A stretch of DNA of 52,366 nt from Thozetella sp. PMI_491 (GCA_021432635.1 MU270028.1:995117-1047482), one strand, 5' to 3'; positions 41,932-52,078 are shown, counted from the first letter of the stretch. Notes: a model not told the origin generated them from the letters alone. Made by a program: numbers and translations.

Positions 41932-42158
41932 CGTGATGACGAGTGCCACAGAACATACTTGTCAGAGGAGGAAATCACATGATGGAGCAGTCCTGTAATA
42001 AAGCGCAGAAGCTGCTGAAACGCCCTACAAGCGTGGAAAGCTTAAGGACGGTCGCAACATTGAGGAGCTAAGAAGGAAAGCGCCTGAGCACCGCAGGCGC
42101 ACCGAGCACTATAAGAAAGCGCTGGTACGATTAACAGGGAGGTTAGAGTTTAGTTTGG

Positions 42159-42380
42159 CTACGAATATACTTGTACGGACGGTTCGTCAGAAGATACTTC
42201 AACTTGCCCAGGCTTAGCCGGTTGCCGCGGAATTGGTTCTCTATATTCTGCATCAGATCCTCGAACTCTGATCTCGAGCAGCAGCTTAACGATCACCTCC
42301 CGGCCTTTCTCCGCCGCCCGGAATAGCGGTGTCTGGCTGTCCTTGTCCTTCTCCATGGGGGTGGCCCATAAGTTAACGGC
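42159..42380 (-). pseudogene. Ankyrin-repeat splinter
   Basis: The minus strand reads VNLWATPMEKDKDSQTPLFR then AAEKGREVIVKLLLEI, one ankyrin repeat of the TPLxxAAxxGxxxxVKLLL type common in fungal NLR-like and ankyrin proteins. It is followed by a short noncanonical tail ending at a stop. Only about 1.3 repeats remain; the upstream side joins a pogo transposase relic. Confidence 0.7.
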
Positions 42381-42403
42381 GAGAATCAGACCACCGTTTT
42401 CAC

Positions 42404-42686
42404 CGTGAGAAAACGGGTTTCAAAACGGATCTCGAATGATGAGTCAGGGGGGAATGCTCGCTTTCCTAGGTCGATTATATATTTGACAAGCGTTTCCTCT
42501 TCTAAGTCGGTCAAATTACGCGATTTTGGTACTGTATCGCGTATGTAGGTCCGTCCGGCGCGTCGGTTACGTAGCGTAGTATATGGAACTTCGTATAGCT
42601 TAGACGCGCCACGTAGGCTTAGCTTTCGGTCTTTTTAAAGCCTGGACAGCCAGGTTGACTCTGGCTTCGTTTGGAATGGAAGCCAT
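42404..42686 (-). pseudogene. Pogo/Fot1-like transposase N-terminal fragment, frameshifted
   Basis: From an ATG at 42686 the minus strand reads MASIPNEARVNLAVQALKR, then after a shift of frame at about 42625 KLSLRGASKLYEVPYTTLRN and RRAGRTYIRDTVPKSRNLTD, LEEETLVKYIIDLGKRAFPP. These are the Psq/CENP-B-type helix-turn-helix and the linker before the DDE domain in Fot1/pogo transposases of fungi. The frameshift and the loss of the DDE domain after about 42420 make it dead. The 100-150 bp to its right may be its 5' UTR and terminal repeat (GTTAACGTTATCCGCC), but I cannot define the ends. Confidence 0.82.
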
Positions 42687-43097
42687 GGCTGGTTGTGGAG
42701 GATTTAGTTGTTGATGGTAGGAAGAACGCGTCGCGTTGATTTTGATCCACCAACTTACATGATCCGCCCACTTACGGATTACGTTAACGTTATCCGCCTG
42801 CTAGGCAAACTCAAAACGCACAATCATAGTCCCACCATAGTCTTGCGTAGTACACGTGTAATTCCCCAATGCTCCAAGCGGAGTTGCACAAGCTAACCCT
42901 ATTTGGGTACTTGTACTGTACTACCCCTCCAAAGCAGGTGACCAAGAACGTCATATCCCTCACCATACTGGCTGGCGTGTGATGCCCTCCATGTATACCT
43001 CACCTCTACAGCACATGAATCGTCCTGCTCCCAAGATGCTCCCCTAGAGAATTCTGAACATAGACACTCTCTCGATAGCCTTTTAAGCAGTCTCACA

Positions 43098-44729
43098 ATG
43101 ACGCTACCAAACGCGCCCGTCAACCGGTATACTCAACTAGAAGATGCCCAGTTCGGCAACGAGACCCTCTTAGAGTCTAAGATTATCAGAAGGAAGTCGG
43201 GTAACATAGTTTGCCCCGTGCTATGTCCCCTAGGGCGTTGTTATCCGTCTAGAATATCCACCATGCCCACAGCTAAAGCCGTCCACTTCGACGAGTCAAA
43301 TCTCAAACATACCCGGCGCTTCTCCAAATTTAACCAGCTCCTTCCCAAACCAGTGCCGAAACGAGCCCCGACCCGAATCTGCACCGCCGAGCCCAAGCTG
43401 TCCAACTCGAACGAACCCGCTCCCTCAGCGCGCTCCGGAACCTCGTCGGTATCGCCCAAGTCGTCGCCATGGTCTGAGAAGCTCATTCTCACGCTGGACG
43501 GTGGCGGCATCCGGGGATACTCATCGCTGATCATCCTGCGGGCCTTGATCAAGGAGATTGCCCGTATCGAAGAGACAAGCCAACCGCCTGCCTCGTCCAG
43601 CGCCGAAACGAGCCGGATCGCGTCCAGGTTAATCCCCGCCGAGGTACTTGGGAAGGGTGTGTATCTGCCGTGCCATTACTTCGATTACATCGCGGGCACC
43701 AGCCTCGGCGGTCTGATCGCTATCATGCTCGGTATGCTAGGCATGAGTGTCGCGGACTGCGTTGCCGAGTTCCAGCGCCAGAACAACGCCATCCCGCTGA
43801 CCAACAACCTCCCTAGCGCCATCGAGTTCCCACTGCTGCGCCAGCCCTCGACCTGGCTTACCGAGAAGACGAGCGGCTTCTGCGATGCCTTCGCCAAGTT
43901 CGCCGCGACGGCTACCACAAGATCGGCCCCACGGCGCACACCAGAGTCGACGGCTAGCGAGTTCGCCAAGAACTCGTACCAGTGCCAAACGCTGGCGTGG
44001 TGTACGGAGGTGGAGACCCATGAACGGCGGCCGTACGCCTTCTGCTCGTACGAAGAGCGCGATGCCAATGAGAGGCTCGCATCGATCTCCGAGGTATCCA
44101 AGGCGATTACTACCCCTTCGTCCTCGTTCAAGCCCTTCAAGCTCGGTTCCGGTCAGTTCGTCGACGGCAGCAAACAGATTCGCGACCCCACACTGGAGAC
44201 TATCAAGGAGATCACCGCTCTCCTGGACGTATCGGGCGAGCCGGCGATCGAGCTGCTGCTGAGCCTGGGCACAGACGAGTACATTACATGGTTCCACAAA
44301 AGGCTGTGGACGCACAACACGCGTCCAGACGTCAGCAGCGAGAAGGGACGGTCACTGCGCGACTACCACCGCTTTGAGGTCCCGGATATTAAGTTAGGAC
44401 AGCGTAAGAAATACTTTCTGCGCGAGATCGAAGAGGCAACTGAGAAGTGGCTCAAGGGCCAGTCTGAGCAGGTCAAGCAACAAGCTAAGATGTTGGTCCA
44501 GCATCGGAGGTTCAGGGCGGAGACTACCCGCTGGGAGATGTTTGGATTAGGGGTCAGGTATTACTGTTTCTACGAGGATTGCAAAGCGAAAGACCGGACT
44601 TTTGATAGCCGGGGAAAGTTCTACGACCATCTGGAGAGGCGGCACCAGCTTAGAAAGGAGGCTGCAAGCGATATCAATGTTGAGGATCAGCTGGATAAGG
44701 GTCGGCGGTTTGGATGCGCCGAGCCATGA
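43098..44729 (+). CDS. Patatin-like phospholipase with C-terminal C2H2-like finger
   Basis: An uninterrupted 543-residue protein. The patatin fold is marked by DGGGIRGYSSLIILRAL (oxyanion hole, Asp134), YIAGTSLGGLIAIMLG with the nucleophile Ser202, and FVDGSKQIRDPTLE with the catalytic Asp356, so the Ser-Asp dyad is present. The protein likely hydrolyses acyl lipids. Residues 1-125 are Ser/Pro/Lys-rich and disordered. After the lipase part a helical segment (REIEEATEKWLKGQSEQVKQ) leads to a Cys/His finger (YYCFYEDCKAKDRTFD..FYDHLERRH). In fungi patatin domains act as stand-alone enzymes and as effectors of NLR-like non-self-recognition proteins; no NACHT or repeat domain follows here. An alternative start is Met56. 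The frame is free of damage, unlike its neighbours. Confidence 0.94.
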   Translation: MTLPNAPVNRYTQLEDAQFGNETLLESKIIRRKSGNIVCPVLCPLGRCYPSRISTMPTAKAVHFDESNLKHTRRFSKFNQLLPKPVPKRAPTRICTAEPKLSNSNEPAPSARSGTSSVSPKSSPWSEKLILTLDGGGIRGYSSLIILRALIKEIARIEETSQPPASSSAETSRIASRLIPAEVLGKGVYLPCHYFDYIAGTSLGGLIAIMLGMLGMSVADCVAEFQRQNNAIPLTNNLPSAIEFPLLRQPSTWLTEKTSGFCDAFAKFAATATTRSAPRRTPESTASEFAKNSYQCQTLAWCTEVETHERRPYAFCSYEERDANERLASISEVSKAITTPSSSFKPFKLGSGQFVDGSKQIRDPTLETIKEITALLDVSGEPAIELLLSLGTDEYITWFHKRLWTHNTRPDVSSEKGRSLRDYHRFEVPDIKLGQRKKYFLREIEEATEKWLKGQSEQVKQQAKMLVQHRRFRAETTRWEMFGLGVRYYCFYEDCKAKDRTFDSRGKFYDHLERRHQLRKEAASDINVEDQLDKGRRFGCAEP

Positions 44730-44804
44730 GACTTGGGAGATATAAGGAGTTACATTCGTAATGATTAATGGTTTGATGCGGGTGTCTGGGAGGGTGACCT
44801 AGGA

Positions 44805-45227
44805 TTGCTTTTTGCGTGCATCTTAGGAACAGCTCGAATGGATAAACATGAATTTGAGTATATAACGTTACATTCATTATTTTACTGGTATCTCTGGGGA
44901 CTGAGTGCCATTATGTCCCGAATGATTACTGGTCGCCTACCATATACAACTCTATGGGGTATATTCAAATACGCTAGCTCTGAGGGCCCATTTCCGATTC
45001 ATGGCTTCATAAGTCCTGAATGCACTCGGTTTCTCGTGAAAACCATGGATACGGCCCCTCACAAGCGACCAAAAGCAGAATAAGCCTTACAGGAGCCTTG
45101 GGTGCGGATGTACCTGTCCGACTCGTCCGATACAGGGCTTGGCCTCCTACCTACAGTTTTATTGACACGGGAAGAACCAGAGCTTAATCCCTATGCCGCT
45201 TCAGCATGATGGTCTAAAGGTAGCTCG
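44805..45227 (+). pseudogene. Protein-kinase C-lobe remnant with an internal stop
   Basis: The frame reads LWGLSAIMSRMITGRLPYTT, EGPFPIHGFISPECTRFLVK, MDTAPHKRPKAE, then a TAA at 45081-45083 and, in the same frame, ALQEPWVRMYLSDSSD. This corresponds to kinase subdomains IX-XI (WxxG..ITGRLPY, P..SPEC..F, KRPxAEEAL..PW). The N-lobe, catalytic loop and activation segment are absent. It is a broken gene piece directly after the patatin gene. Confidence 0.75.
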
Positions 45228-45389
45228 GAACTAACATTCGATGGTCTCTCATAGTCGGGGTCGTTGGTGGATGACATCGGCACGCCGAGATGTCCGTAGT
45301 TATGTCGGTTTTCGCCTATTAACCCCAAAGCTGAGTTGTTCAACTGCTTTAAACCCATCAATGGCTGACTCGAATGCTGTGCCCAGTAA
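45228..45389. other. Spacer without gene
   Basis: No coding content recognised between the kinase and the Ca2+-ATPase remnants. Confidence 0.5.
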
Positions 45390-46019
45390 TTGGAATGCTT
45401 ACTCTTGAGAAAGCTCTCAATTTGTCCCTCTTTCCGCAGGAGGGAAATACAAGCACTTTACAATGACTTTTTCGTTAGTAATAGTGGCTCTATTGCATTG
45501 GCTGCCGCAATCCGGTGTATTAAAGGACGCTGTAGACGCTTTGCTGGAAGTTCAGAGAAAGGCCAGAATTTTCTACGGCTGTTCATCGTCTTGGTCACAG
45601 TCGTTGTGGTGGCTGTGCCTGAGGGCCTGCCACTTTCTGTTACTCTGGCTCTCGCCTTTGCCACCACACGTATGATGGCGGACAATAATCTGGTCCGCGT
45701 GCTGAAGGCTTGCGAAACCATGGGCAATGCTACGACTGTCTGCTCTGATAAGACAGGTACCCTCACACAGAACAGGATGGCGGCTGTTGCCACTATGCTA
45801 GGGAAGGCTCTGAGCTTTGGCGGCACTGGAATTTCCCTAGATGAATTGCCTGGGAAAAAGGAAGGTTCTAATAATGGGGCCGAATCCCACAACACGATCA
45901 TCAACAATTTCGTAGCCAACGTTTCCGTCGCAGAGTTTGTCAATAGTCTCAGCAACGAGACAAAACGACTACTCATTCAATCCAATGCCGTCAACTCATT
46001 TTCTGTAACCTTTAAATAA
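45390..46019 (+). pseudogene. P-type Ca2+-ATPase fragment (PMC1/PMCA type)
   Basis: The frame holds a central piece of a type IIB calcium pump: [20 protein letters not shown] leading to [20 protein letters not shown] (membrane helix 4 with the Ca-binding PEGLP), [20 protein letters not shown] and the phosphorylation site [11 protein letters not shown]. After it a partial nucleotide-binding region ([20 protein letters not shown]) ends at an early stop (46017). Helices 1-3, the actuator domain, most of the N and P domains and helices 5-10 are missing from the full ~1,000-residue pump, and the 5' end changes abruptly before EKGQ. It is a gene fragment; the preserved core suggests it was copied recently. 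Confidence 0.88.
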
Positions 46020-46281
46020 CGTCAAAGATTAGATTACCCTGGGCCGAGGAGCAACAACGGCAGTAGCTCTATAAGTACCCATAAAAATATCTATCCCGTA
46101 CCCTCCGCTAACAACATTGAATCGCACGACATGAAGAGGAAATCACATCACAGAACTCCAACCACTTTCAAACGTTATTATTACAATTTTAAGCGAGAAA
46201 ATGCTGTTGGGGCCGCTGGATTTGGCTGGCGCCTGCCGCCGCCTTTGGCGGGCTCGACAGTGAGAGTCCGTGTACCAATAC
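46020..46281. other. Retroelement-like spacer
   Basis: No independent gene. It continues the retroelement remnant annotated next, with a GC-rich segment (GCCTGCCGCCGCCTTTGGCG). Confidence 0.4.
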
Positions 46282-46479
46282 CTAGTGGGGTAGCCTGGCC
46301 ATTCTCCGAGGGGTGGTTGCGCCGCACTGTCTGGACTCCTTAGGGTTTTGGCAGTCTTCCAGTGTAATTTTCGGATGGCGGGGGTCATTGTTTCGTAGCG
46401 CTCCTAGTATTAACTGGATGGTATAGTCCTTCTCATTGGCGCTGTCGAATGGTTTGGTCAGCTCTTCCGGTAGCTGCAA
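46282..46479 (-). pseudogene. Gypsy-type pol splinter (before integrase zinc-binding region)
   Basis: The minus frame begins LPEELTKPFDSANEKDYTIQ, then LILGALRNNDPRHPKITLED and C, which resembles the linker between RNase H and the integrase HHCC domain in fungal Ty3/gypsy elements (RHPKITLxDC followed by a YxxRLYVP strand). After C the sense is lost. Neighbouring sequence up to about 46850 may belong to the same element but is too broken to assign. Confidence 0.45.
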
Positions 46480-47401
46480 GAAGCGGCGCTTTCATCGTTT
46501 CCGGGAGCTGACTGAAGGCCACAGCCAAATTGACAGACTGCTCGCCATCTGACAGGCTTCAAAAGGCAGAGAGCACTGGTTTAACAAGATCAAGGACTCC
46601 AAAGAGCAGCTCTCGGACGACATGAATCTGCTTCCGTAATGCAAGTGGCCCTTAGTAGACAAAACAGACGCTGAGAACCGATACTGGACTCCGATCGGGC
46701 CTGGGACTCCAAAGATTTCGGGTATATATATGTGCAAAAACGGCACGCGACTAGACTGGCGAGCATATTCGTGACGAGTTTGCGTGGAGGTATAGTTGAA
46801 GCCGGACTCTTGACGTCAATCAAGACTCGAGGGCGCCGCCCTAGGACATGGAGCCGTTGGAAGTCGAGAAGCTTCCAAGTGTTCTAGTATACATCCGGCG
46901 TCCCTTCCAGGCATCTATTGAAGCTCTTAAGAACCTCCCTTGCCTCAAGGCATGCGCAGGCGGTCATGGCTGCCACGAATCCCTCCAGAGTCTCGCAGGA
47001 GTAGTATGTCGATGTTGTTATCGAGAGGTAAGAAGAGAATGGCTTGCCTGGTTAGACGTCTTGGCCAACTGTTTTCCAGAATATTGATCTGTCTCGATAC
47101 TGCCTGGTGCTTTTGCTTCCAAGCCTAGGATCTGTTGTCGATAGTGGTCAGTCCATAATCCGCCTCTCAAACGCTGGGAAAGAGCAGAGCCATCACAACC
47201 CCGGGCACGAGACCCAGGATGAGCAGTTGTGGGGCAAAACCGATCTCCTGCTCGGTCATATCGCCTCAAAGTACACCCTAGAGACGGCTCAGTGCTGCAT
47301 GCTAGCTATGTAAGGATGATGTAGCGATATGTCACCGAAGCTTCTGGTTTGCTGTGTCCGGGACTATTTGAGCTGATTTATAACATCCAAGTTTATTCCT
47401 G
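46480..47401. other. No gene assigned
   Basis: Possible retroelement debris on either strand; a plus-strand run ASKGREHWFNKIKDSKEQLS (about 46556-46615) looks like coding debris. No frame long enough to interpret. Confidence 0.35.
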
Positions 47402-47625
47402 ACTGAAGCAACTCCACCATTGCCACCTACGAAGCCCGTTAATAGCCCCTATATATGTCTTTTAAATGAAGCAGGAGACGCTTCTGCTGTCTGGTCAATC
47501 GGCCACAATGCAATTTGCAAAGTGCGATATGTTCAAGAAGAAGTCACATCGGAAGCGGTAACTCTGCACTTCGTTGGCGGGCAAAATCCAAGTTTTCAGA
47601 CACCCAAAGTGCTACACCAGACCTT
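47402..47625 (+). pseudogene. N-terminal splinter of an APH/choline-kinase-like phosphotransferase
   Basis: The frame reads NSPYICLLNEAGDASAVWSI, GHNAICKVRYVQEEVTSEAV and TLHFVGGQNPSFQTPKVLHQ. The VWSIG..A..CKV strand and TSE..TL.FV..Q.PSF.TP.VLHQ pattern match the start (nucleotide-binding lobe) of fungal aminoglycoside-phosphotransferase-like kinases. The catalytic HxD..N region is missing; the piece ends in a LINE-like fragment at about 47620. Confidence 0.65.
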
Positions 47626-47755
47626 TCCCAAAAGGATATTATATCCCTAGTGATACATAATCTAAATTTAAGAAAATACCTTTATGTTGTTAATATCTAT
47701 AACAAAGTAGAAACCAAAGCACTCCCTATATTAAAAGATATTACAGCTAGGGTTA
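47620..47755 (+). pseudogene. Possible LINE endonuclease splinter
   Basis: In the frame shifted from the phosphotransferase piece, DLSQKDIISLVIHNLNLRKY and LYVVNIYNKVETKALPIL resemble the strand-loop-strand (IVNIYN) of the exonuclease-endonuclease-phosphatase domain in Tad-type ORF2. AT-rich and short; the match is tentative. Confidence 0.4.
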
Positions 47756-47757
47756 TA

Positions 47758-47824
47758 GGAGAAACCCACCGTAGGAAAAACGGAGAAGTACACCGTGAGC
47801 ATTCCCCTTACGGTGTGTTTCTCC
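47758..47824. mobile_element. 67 bp micro-MITE with TA duplication
   Basis: Terminal inverted repeats GGAGAAACCCACCGTA (left) and its near-complement TACGGTGTGTTTCTCC (right; one mismatch), 67 bp in all, flanked on both sides by TA (47756-47757 and 47825-47826). TA target duplication points to mobilisation by a Tc1/mariner or pogo-type transposase. It interrupts the adjoining membrane-protein remnant. Confidence 0.75.
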
Positions 47825-48074
47825 TAGTCCAGCGGCACACCGACCAGAGAACCTCCCCATGCGCCCCGGACACCTGCTCCACCGCCATCTCCACCTGCAT
47901 CGAGTTGAGGACCGTCGATGCCACCGCAAATGCGAACAAGACAGGTCCGTAGAGGGTGCCGAAGTAGTCGCTGTATTGCCCGTGCACCTTCTGGAAAGTG
48001 AACTTTCGCAACAGAACCGGCGCATAGAAGTTGAGCCGTAAAGGATGCAGGACGATGTAGGTGCTGATTTCCCA
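47825..48074 (-). pseudogene. Exon of a fungal membrane-protein family, disrupted
   Basis: The minus strand is open after a GGTAG acceptor-like site at 48075: WEISTYIVLHPLRLNFYAPV, LLRKFTFQKVHGQYSDYFGT, LYGPVLFAFAVASTVLNSMQ, then VEMAVEQVSG. The VHGQYSDYF signature and one hydrophobic helix (GPVLFAFAVASTVL) match a family of fungal membrane-anchored proteins of unknown function, usually near 300 residues with a C-terminal pair of helices. The 3' end stops at the micro-MITE and the 5' exons are not visible. Confidence 0.65.
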
Positions 48075-50357
48075 CTACCTCCACGCAAGCGTCACAGGAT
48101 AGCTGCCGGACGGTTACCCTAGCCTCCTAAGCCATCCGATTCGTCGAGCTACGCACCTTGATGATATTTGTGAGATGGTTGTATAAGATCGCCTCGGAGA
48201 TAAGTATAAAACTACCCAAGTAGTAACATAGACACAAAGCCTAGTTTCTACGAGACATTTGCCCAGACCTCAGTACATAATCGTGGTTATTACACGCCCC
48301 TATCTCTCGTGATTATTATTTCTCCACCTTCCATTCTTCCCATCAGCCTGCCCATACGTAAGTTTATACCTGATATAGTTTGGACCGAGCCTATAAGCCG
48401 GCGGCTCTTATCGCTAAGTGTGAATAGAACGGCAAATATAAAGCTCTTAAGGACTAGGCTCTAGTTTCTAGCACCTGCTTCCTTTGCTGCTATTACTTTG
48501 GCGGCATAATGCTGGAAAGATATAATGATAGTAGAGATAAGGAATATAGCTCTTATAACTATCTGGGAAGCTAGAAAACTAATCTAGCCTTATCTAATGT
48601 AAATATAAGTTTATATAGCTTATATAATTCTATTAATAGAGTGTGAATTAGAAATAATTATTAGCCATATATAAAATCTAAACAAATATAATAGTTAGTT
48701 AAAGTCCTTAAGTAGTAAATAATATAATAATAATATATAAACTAGTCACTAAGGTTATAAATCTCTTAACCTTAGCTTTAATTATCTTAATTATAAAGCT
48801 TATATTTCTAGTCTATATTATTATGTTTATAATTAGGATTAAGTAATTTCTATTTGCCTAGAAGATAGTATTAAATCTATTTTATACTTAAGAGCTGATA
48901 AAATAGTCTTTAATATATCTTTTTATAGTAAATAAGATATTATAACTAATAGTATAGTTTTAACTAGGGTTAATAAGATTAGTAAATACTATATATATAT
49001 TAGTAGAAAGTATAGAGTTGCCTATATATATATACTCCTAGTACTAAAGAGTTATATTAGCTTTATCTATCTTCTTATCTAAGTAGATATACTTATATAT
49101 AGGCTTTAACTAAGCCTTAAGGATCTAGGTAGGTAAGATTATAGAATTTTAATAAACCTTATTTATCTCTATAGACACTAAGAGACTTTAAGTATAGAGA
49201 TAATAGATAACTTTTACCCTATAGCTAATAGGTGTTAGGTACTTATTATAGCTAGGAATTATTATATTAGGGCTAACGAGAAATATAATAACACTATCCT
49301 AGATAGTAATATATATAAGATCTATATTATTAGTAAAGGATATACTCTAGTTTAGTAAAAAGGCTAAAAGAAAATATAAAACTAGAGTTTTAATATAAAA
49401 ATTCACAGCTAGTATTATAACATTCTAGGTATTTATTCCCACCTAGCTTATATTACCTAGTAATAATAAACCCTAGACCTAGGACTAATTGTTAAACAAG
49501 CTATTAGATATATAAGTTATTACTACCTTAGAAGATATATTAATATATTTTACATATAAGCTTAAACTAGAGAATATCAGCGTATATATACCCTAATAAC
49601 AAAGGTAGAGTAAAAACACAGCCTTATATCTTTATATCTAGAAAGGTACAGTCGCCTATAGGGAAAATTAGCTAGAGGGCTCCCAATAAAAGATCATACA
49701 CATCCAGGCTATTAAGAGAGACACCTAAATCTTAAAGGTTTAGCGAGTCAAGCATTATAGCGCTGAGATTCGTCTGAGACAAGGCAAGTTAGGTAGTCCA
49801 GAGACTACTAAATCATCAGTAAGATAATAATACTAATTACTAAAACCATCGCCCCTAAGGTAGTAATACTCCTATAAATATTAGTTATATAGCTAGATAA
49901 TAGCAGAAAAGCTACTAAAGATATATATACCTACCTTTATTAAATAACACCTAATAGATTAATTAATCCCTAGATACTACAGCTTGCCTAGTTAAATACC
50001 TAGAAGTCAGAGATAAGCTTCTTATCTTTAAACAGTCCTATTTACACTAACTAATAGCCTCTATAATAAGCAGTATTAGAGCTGCCTTAGAGATAATAGC
50101 TAGAAATATAATAAGCATGTTAAAAGTAAGATAAAAGGAGAGACTAGGCAGTAGTTTCCCATTGAAAATCTTTAGGATAATAACAATAGCTAGAAGTAGT
50201 GTTAATAGTCTAACACTAGAGCTTTAAGATCTATTTTTACACTATTCCTTACTAAAGAAAGCTATAAAGCTTATAAATAAAAAGTAAAGTTCTATAAGCT
50301 AGATACTCCAGCCCTAAAACCTAGCCCTAGCACTCCTCTTATCACCTTCTTTATTTC
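48075..50357. other. AT-rich, RIP-like tract without readable genes
   Basis: From about 48360 the sequence is dominated by TATA/CTTA/TAGTAA words with stops in all frames. It probably represents one or more mutated retroelements next to the LTR at 50358, but I cannot read any domain through it. Confidence 0.7.
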
Positions 50358-50686
50358 TGTAAGGCCCCAGAGCATACGGCCTTACAACAGGGCACACAGC
50401 TGCAAGTAGAACCTGGAAGGTTCCCGAGTAAGGGAGAATAACTAGTATGACTCCAGTACAGGCTGCAAGCGGCCTAGGAGTCAGGCAGGAAACACAGGGG
50501 ATTTAGAGCCGAGTCAGGACCGAATCCAGGAAGAGAACCCTTCCCCTGTATAAGTAGAAACCTTAAGGGCCTTGAACTTGAGGACCTTAAGGATCAGTCT
50601 CTGTTACAGCCTTAGTGCTAGCACTGAATATATTCCCCTTCTCGTAGCTGAGCTTCTACCCCCTGAGACCTGCCTAGGGCATTACA
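50358..50686 (+). mobile_element. LTR (5') of a Ty3/gypsy- or copia-like retrotransposon
   Basis: A 329 bp block with TGTAA at the left and TTACA at the right end (inverted TG..CA termini), containing TATA-like CCTGTATAAGTAG at 50548 and a probable transcription start region. It sits directly before a gag relic in the same orientation, as a 5' LTR should. It is less AT-rich than its surroundings. The partner LTR would lie beyond the window. Confidence 0.7.
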
Positions 50687-50786
50687 ATTCTAATCCTTCT
50701 ACCTAAAGCTCCCTTATAAGAAGGCAAATAGCTGACGAGTTAACTTTGAATAACCTATAACTCCCTAAGGAATATCCTTAGCTACG

Positions 50787-52075
50787 ATGGCCACAAATAC
50801 CGCTGTAAGTAGCAAACTAAGTAAGCCACTAAATGCTACCCTGACTCTAGAAGCTGTAGAAGAGCAGACTCAGACCCTAGAAAATGACCTGTAAAATACG
50901 ATTAGCCAGGTCTAAGCATGCATTGATACCCTAGAGGTTCTACTACAGCTTCAAGCCAAGGAGGCACAGTTGCTACGCTAAGTCAAAGGTGTATCTTTGC
51001 AGAAACGCTACCGATCTTATTCTAAAAGCACAGACTCCTAAGATAGCAACTCAGGTAAAGAAGTCAAGGTCTATCATTTGATATAGTTGCCCTATATTGT
51101 CTTATATCAAGCGTAAGACGATTGGCTTGCTAATATCTAGCATGCTTTTGATAAGGCCCTATAAAGATATAAACCAGACTAAAACCAGATCCTATTAGCA
51201 CTTGATAACATAGACAAAGACTATTGTATCTAATGGAATAGATGCCTAGACCTAATAGATAAAACACTCTGAAATCAGGCCTGAAATATATGGGAAACCT
51301 TCTAGACTTAGACCCTAGACCTGGTTAAGGACACTAGGAACAGAGATATAAATATATTAATACAAATAAAAGAGGCCTGCTAGCAAAGCAACCAAAGCCC
51401 TTAAGACTTCTACCTCTATCTAGATAGCCTAGAAAAGTATAAGCCTTAAAAGACAGAGGAAGAAAGTACCTTGTTCTTTTATAGCAAGCTTAATATCAAA
51501 CTATAAAACCACCTAGTACTATATAGCAACAATCTACCTAGGAATCACCAGGAAATAATAGCTAAAGCAGAAATAATATAGAAAGCCTGCTTCACCTATA
51601 AAGGGAAATCAGATCTAAGCTCCTTAACCCTTAAGGCTCTTATAAAGGCATTAACTACTATGCCCTAGAACCCTAGAAATCCCAAGGAGTTCCTTGAGAA
51701 GAGAATGTAAAAACCTGGCAAAGAGACACTGAAACACTTAACAGATAAGAATATTTATTGTTACAACTGTGATATATTAAGGCATTATACTAGCCAGTAC
51801 TCTTAACTAAGGAAGACTACCTCTGCCTTTAAGCCTAAGGTCTAGGAAATCCAACCAGAGCAAGAGGAAAAAGAGAGGACACTAGGCAATACTCTAAGCT
51901 AGCATCTAATATAAGAGTAATTATAACCCCTATCCTTTCTATAAAGGGGATGATTTACTCCTGAAACGCTTCACTATAGAACTATAAAGTCATAGTTAAC
52001 CTTAACACCTGCTTTGTTATAAGCCTTATAGATTATAACCTAGTAAAGCAACTATAGCTTAAAAGGGCAAAACAA
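50787..52075 (+). pseudogene. RIP-mutated retrotransposon gag (and start of protease)
   Basis: From an ATG at 50787 one frame can be read for about 370 codons only by ignoring many TAA/TAG codons that stand where Gln or Trp would be expected. Readable parts include TLTLEAVEEQTQTLENDL, DFYLYLDSLEKYKP, HLVLYSNNLPRNHQEIIAKA and a zinc knuckle CYNC....H....Y near 51760-51805, whose last Cys (and a Gly) are lost by G-to-A change. After it a short Ile/Asp/Leu-rich part (50 codons) could be a damaged aspartic protease. The CAR-to-TAR and G-to-A pattern is that of RIP. The polymerase part lies beyond the edge or is interrupted by the insert at 52079. Confidence 0.8.
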
Positions 52076-52078
52076 AAG

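Noticed and set aside
41554..41978. Three overlapping minus-strand frames with HQLTNSPT peptides
   Set aside because: Produced by an 8 bp microsatellite that leaves every frame open.
43685..44315. Minus-strand frames of 151 and 192 codons within the patatin gene
   Set aside because: Antisense shadows of a GC-rich, well-supported coding region.
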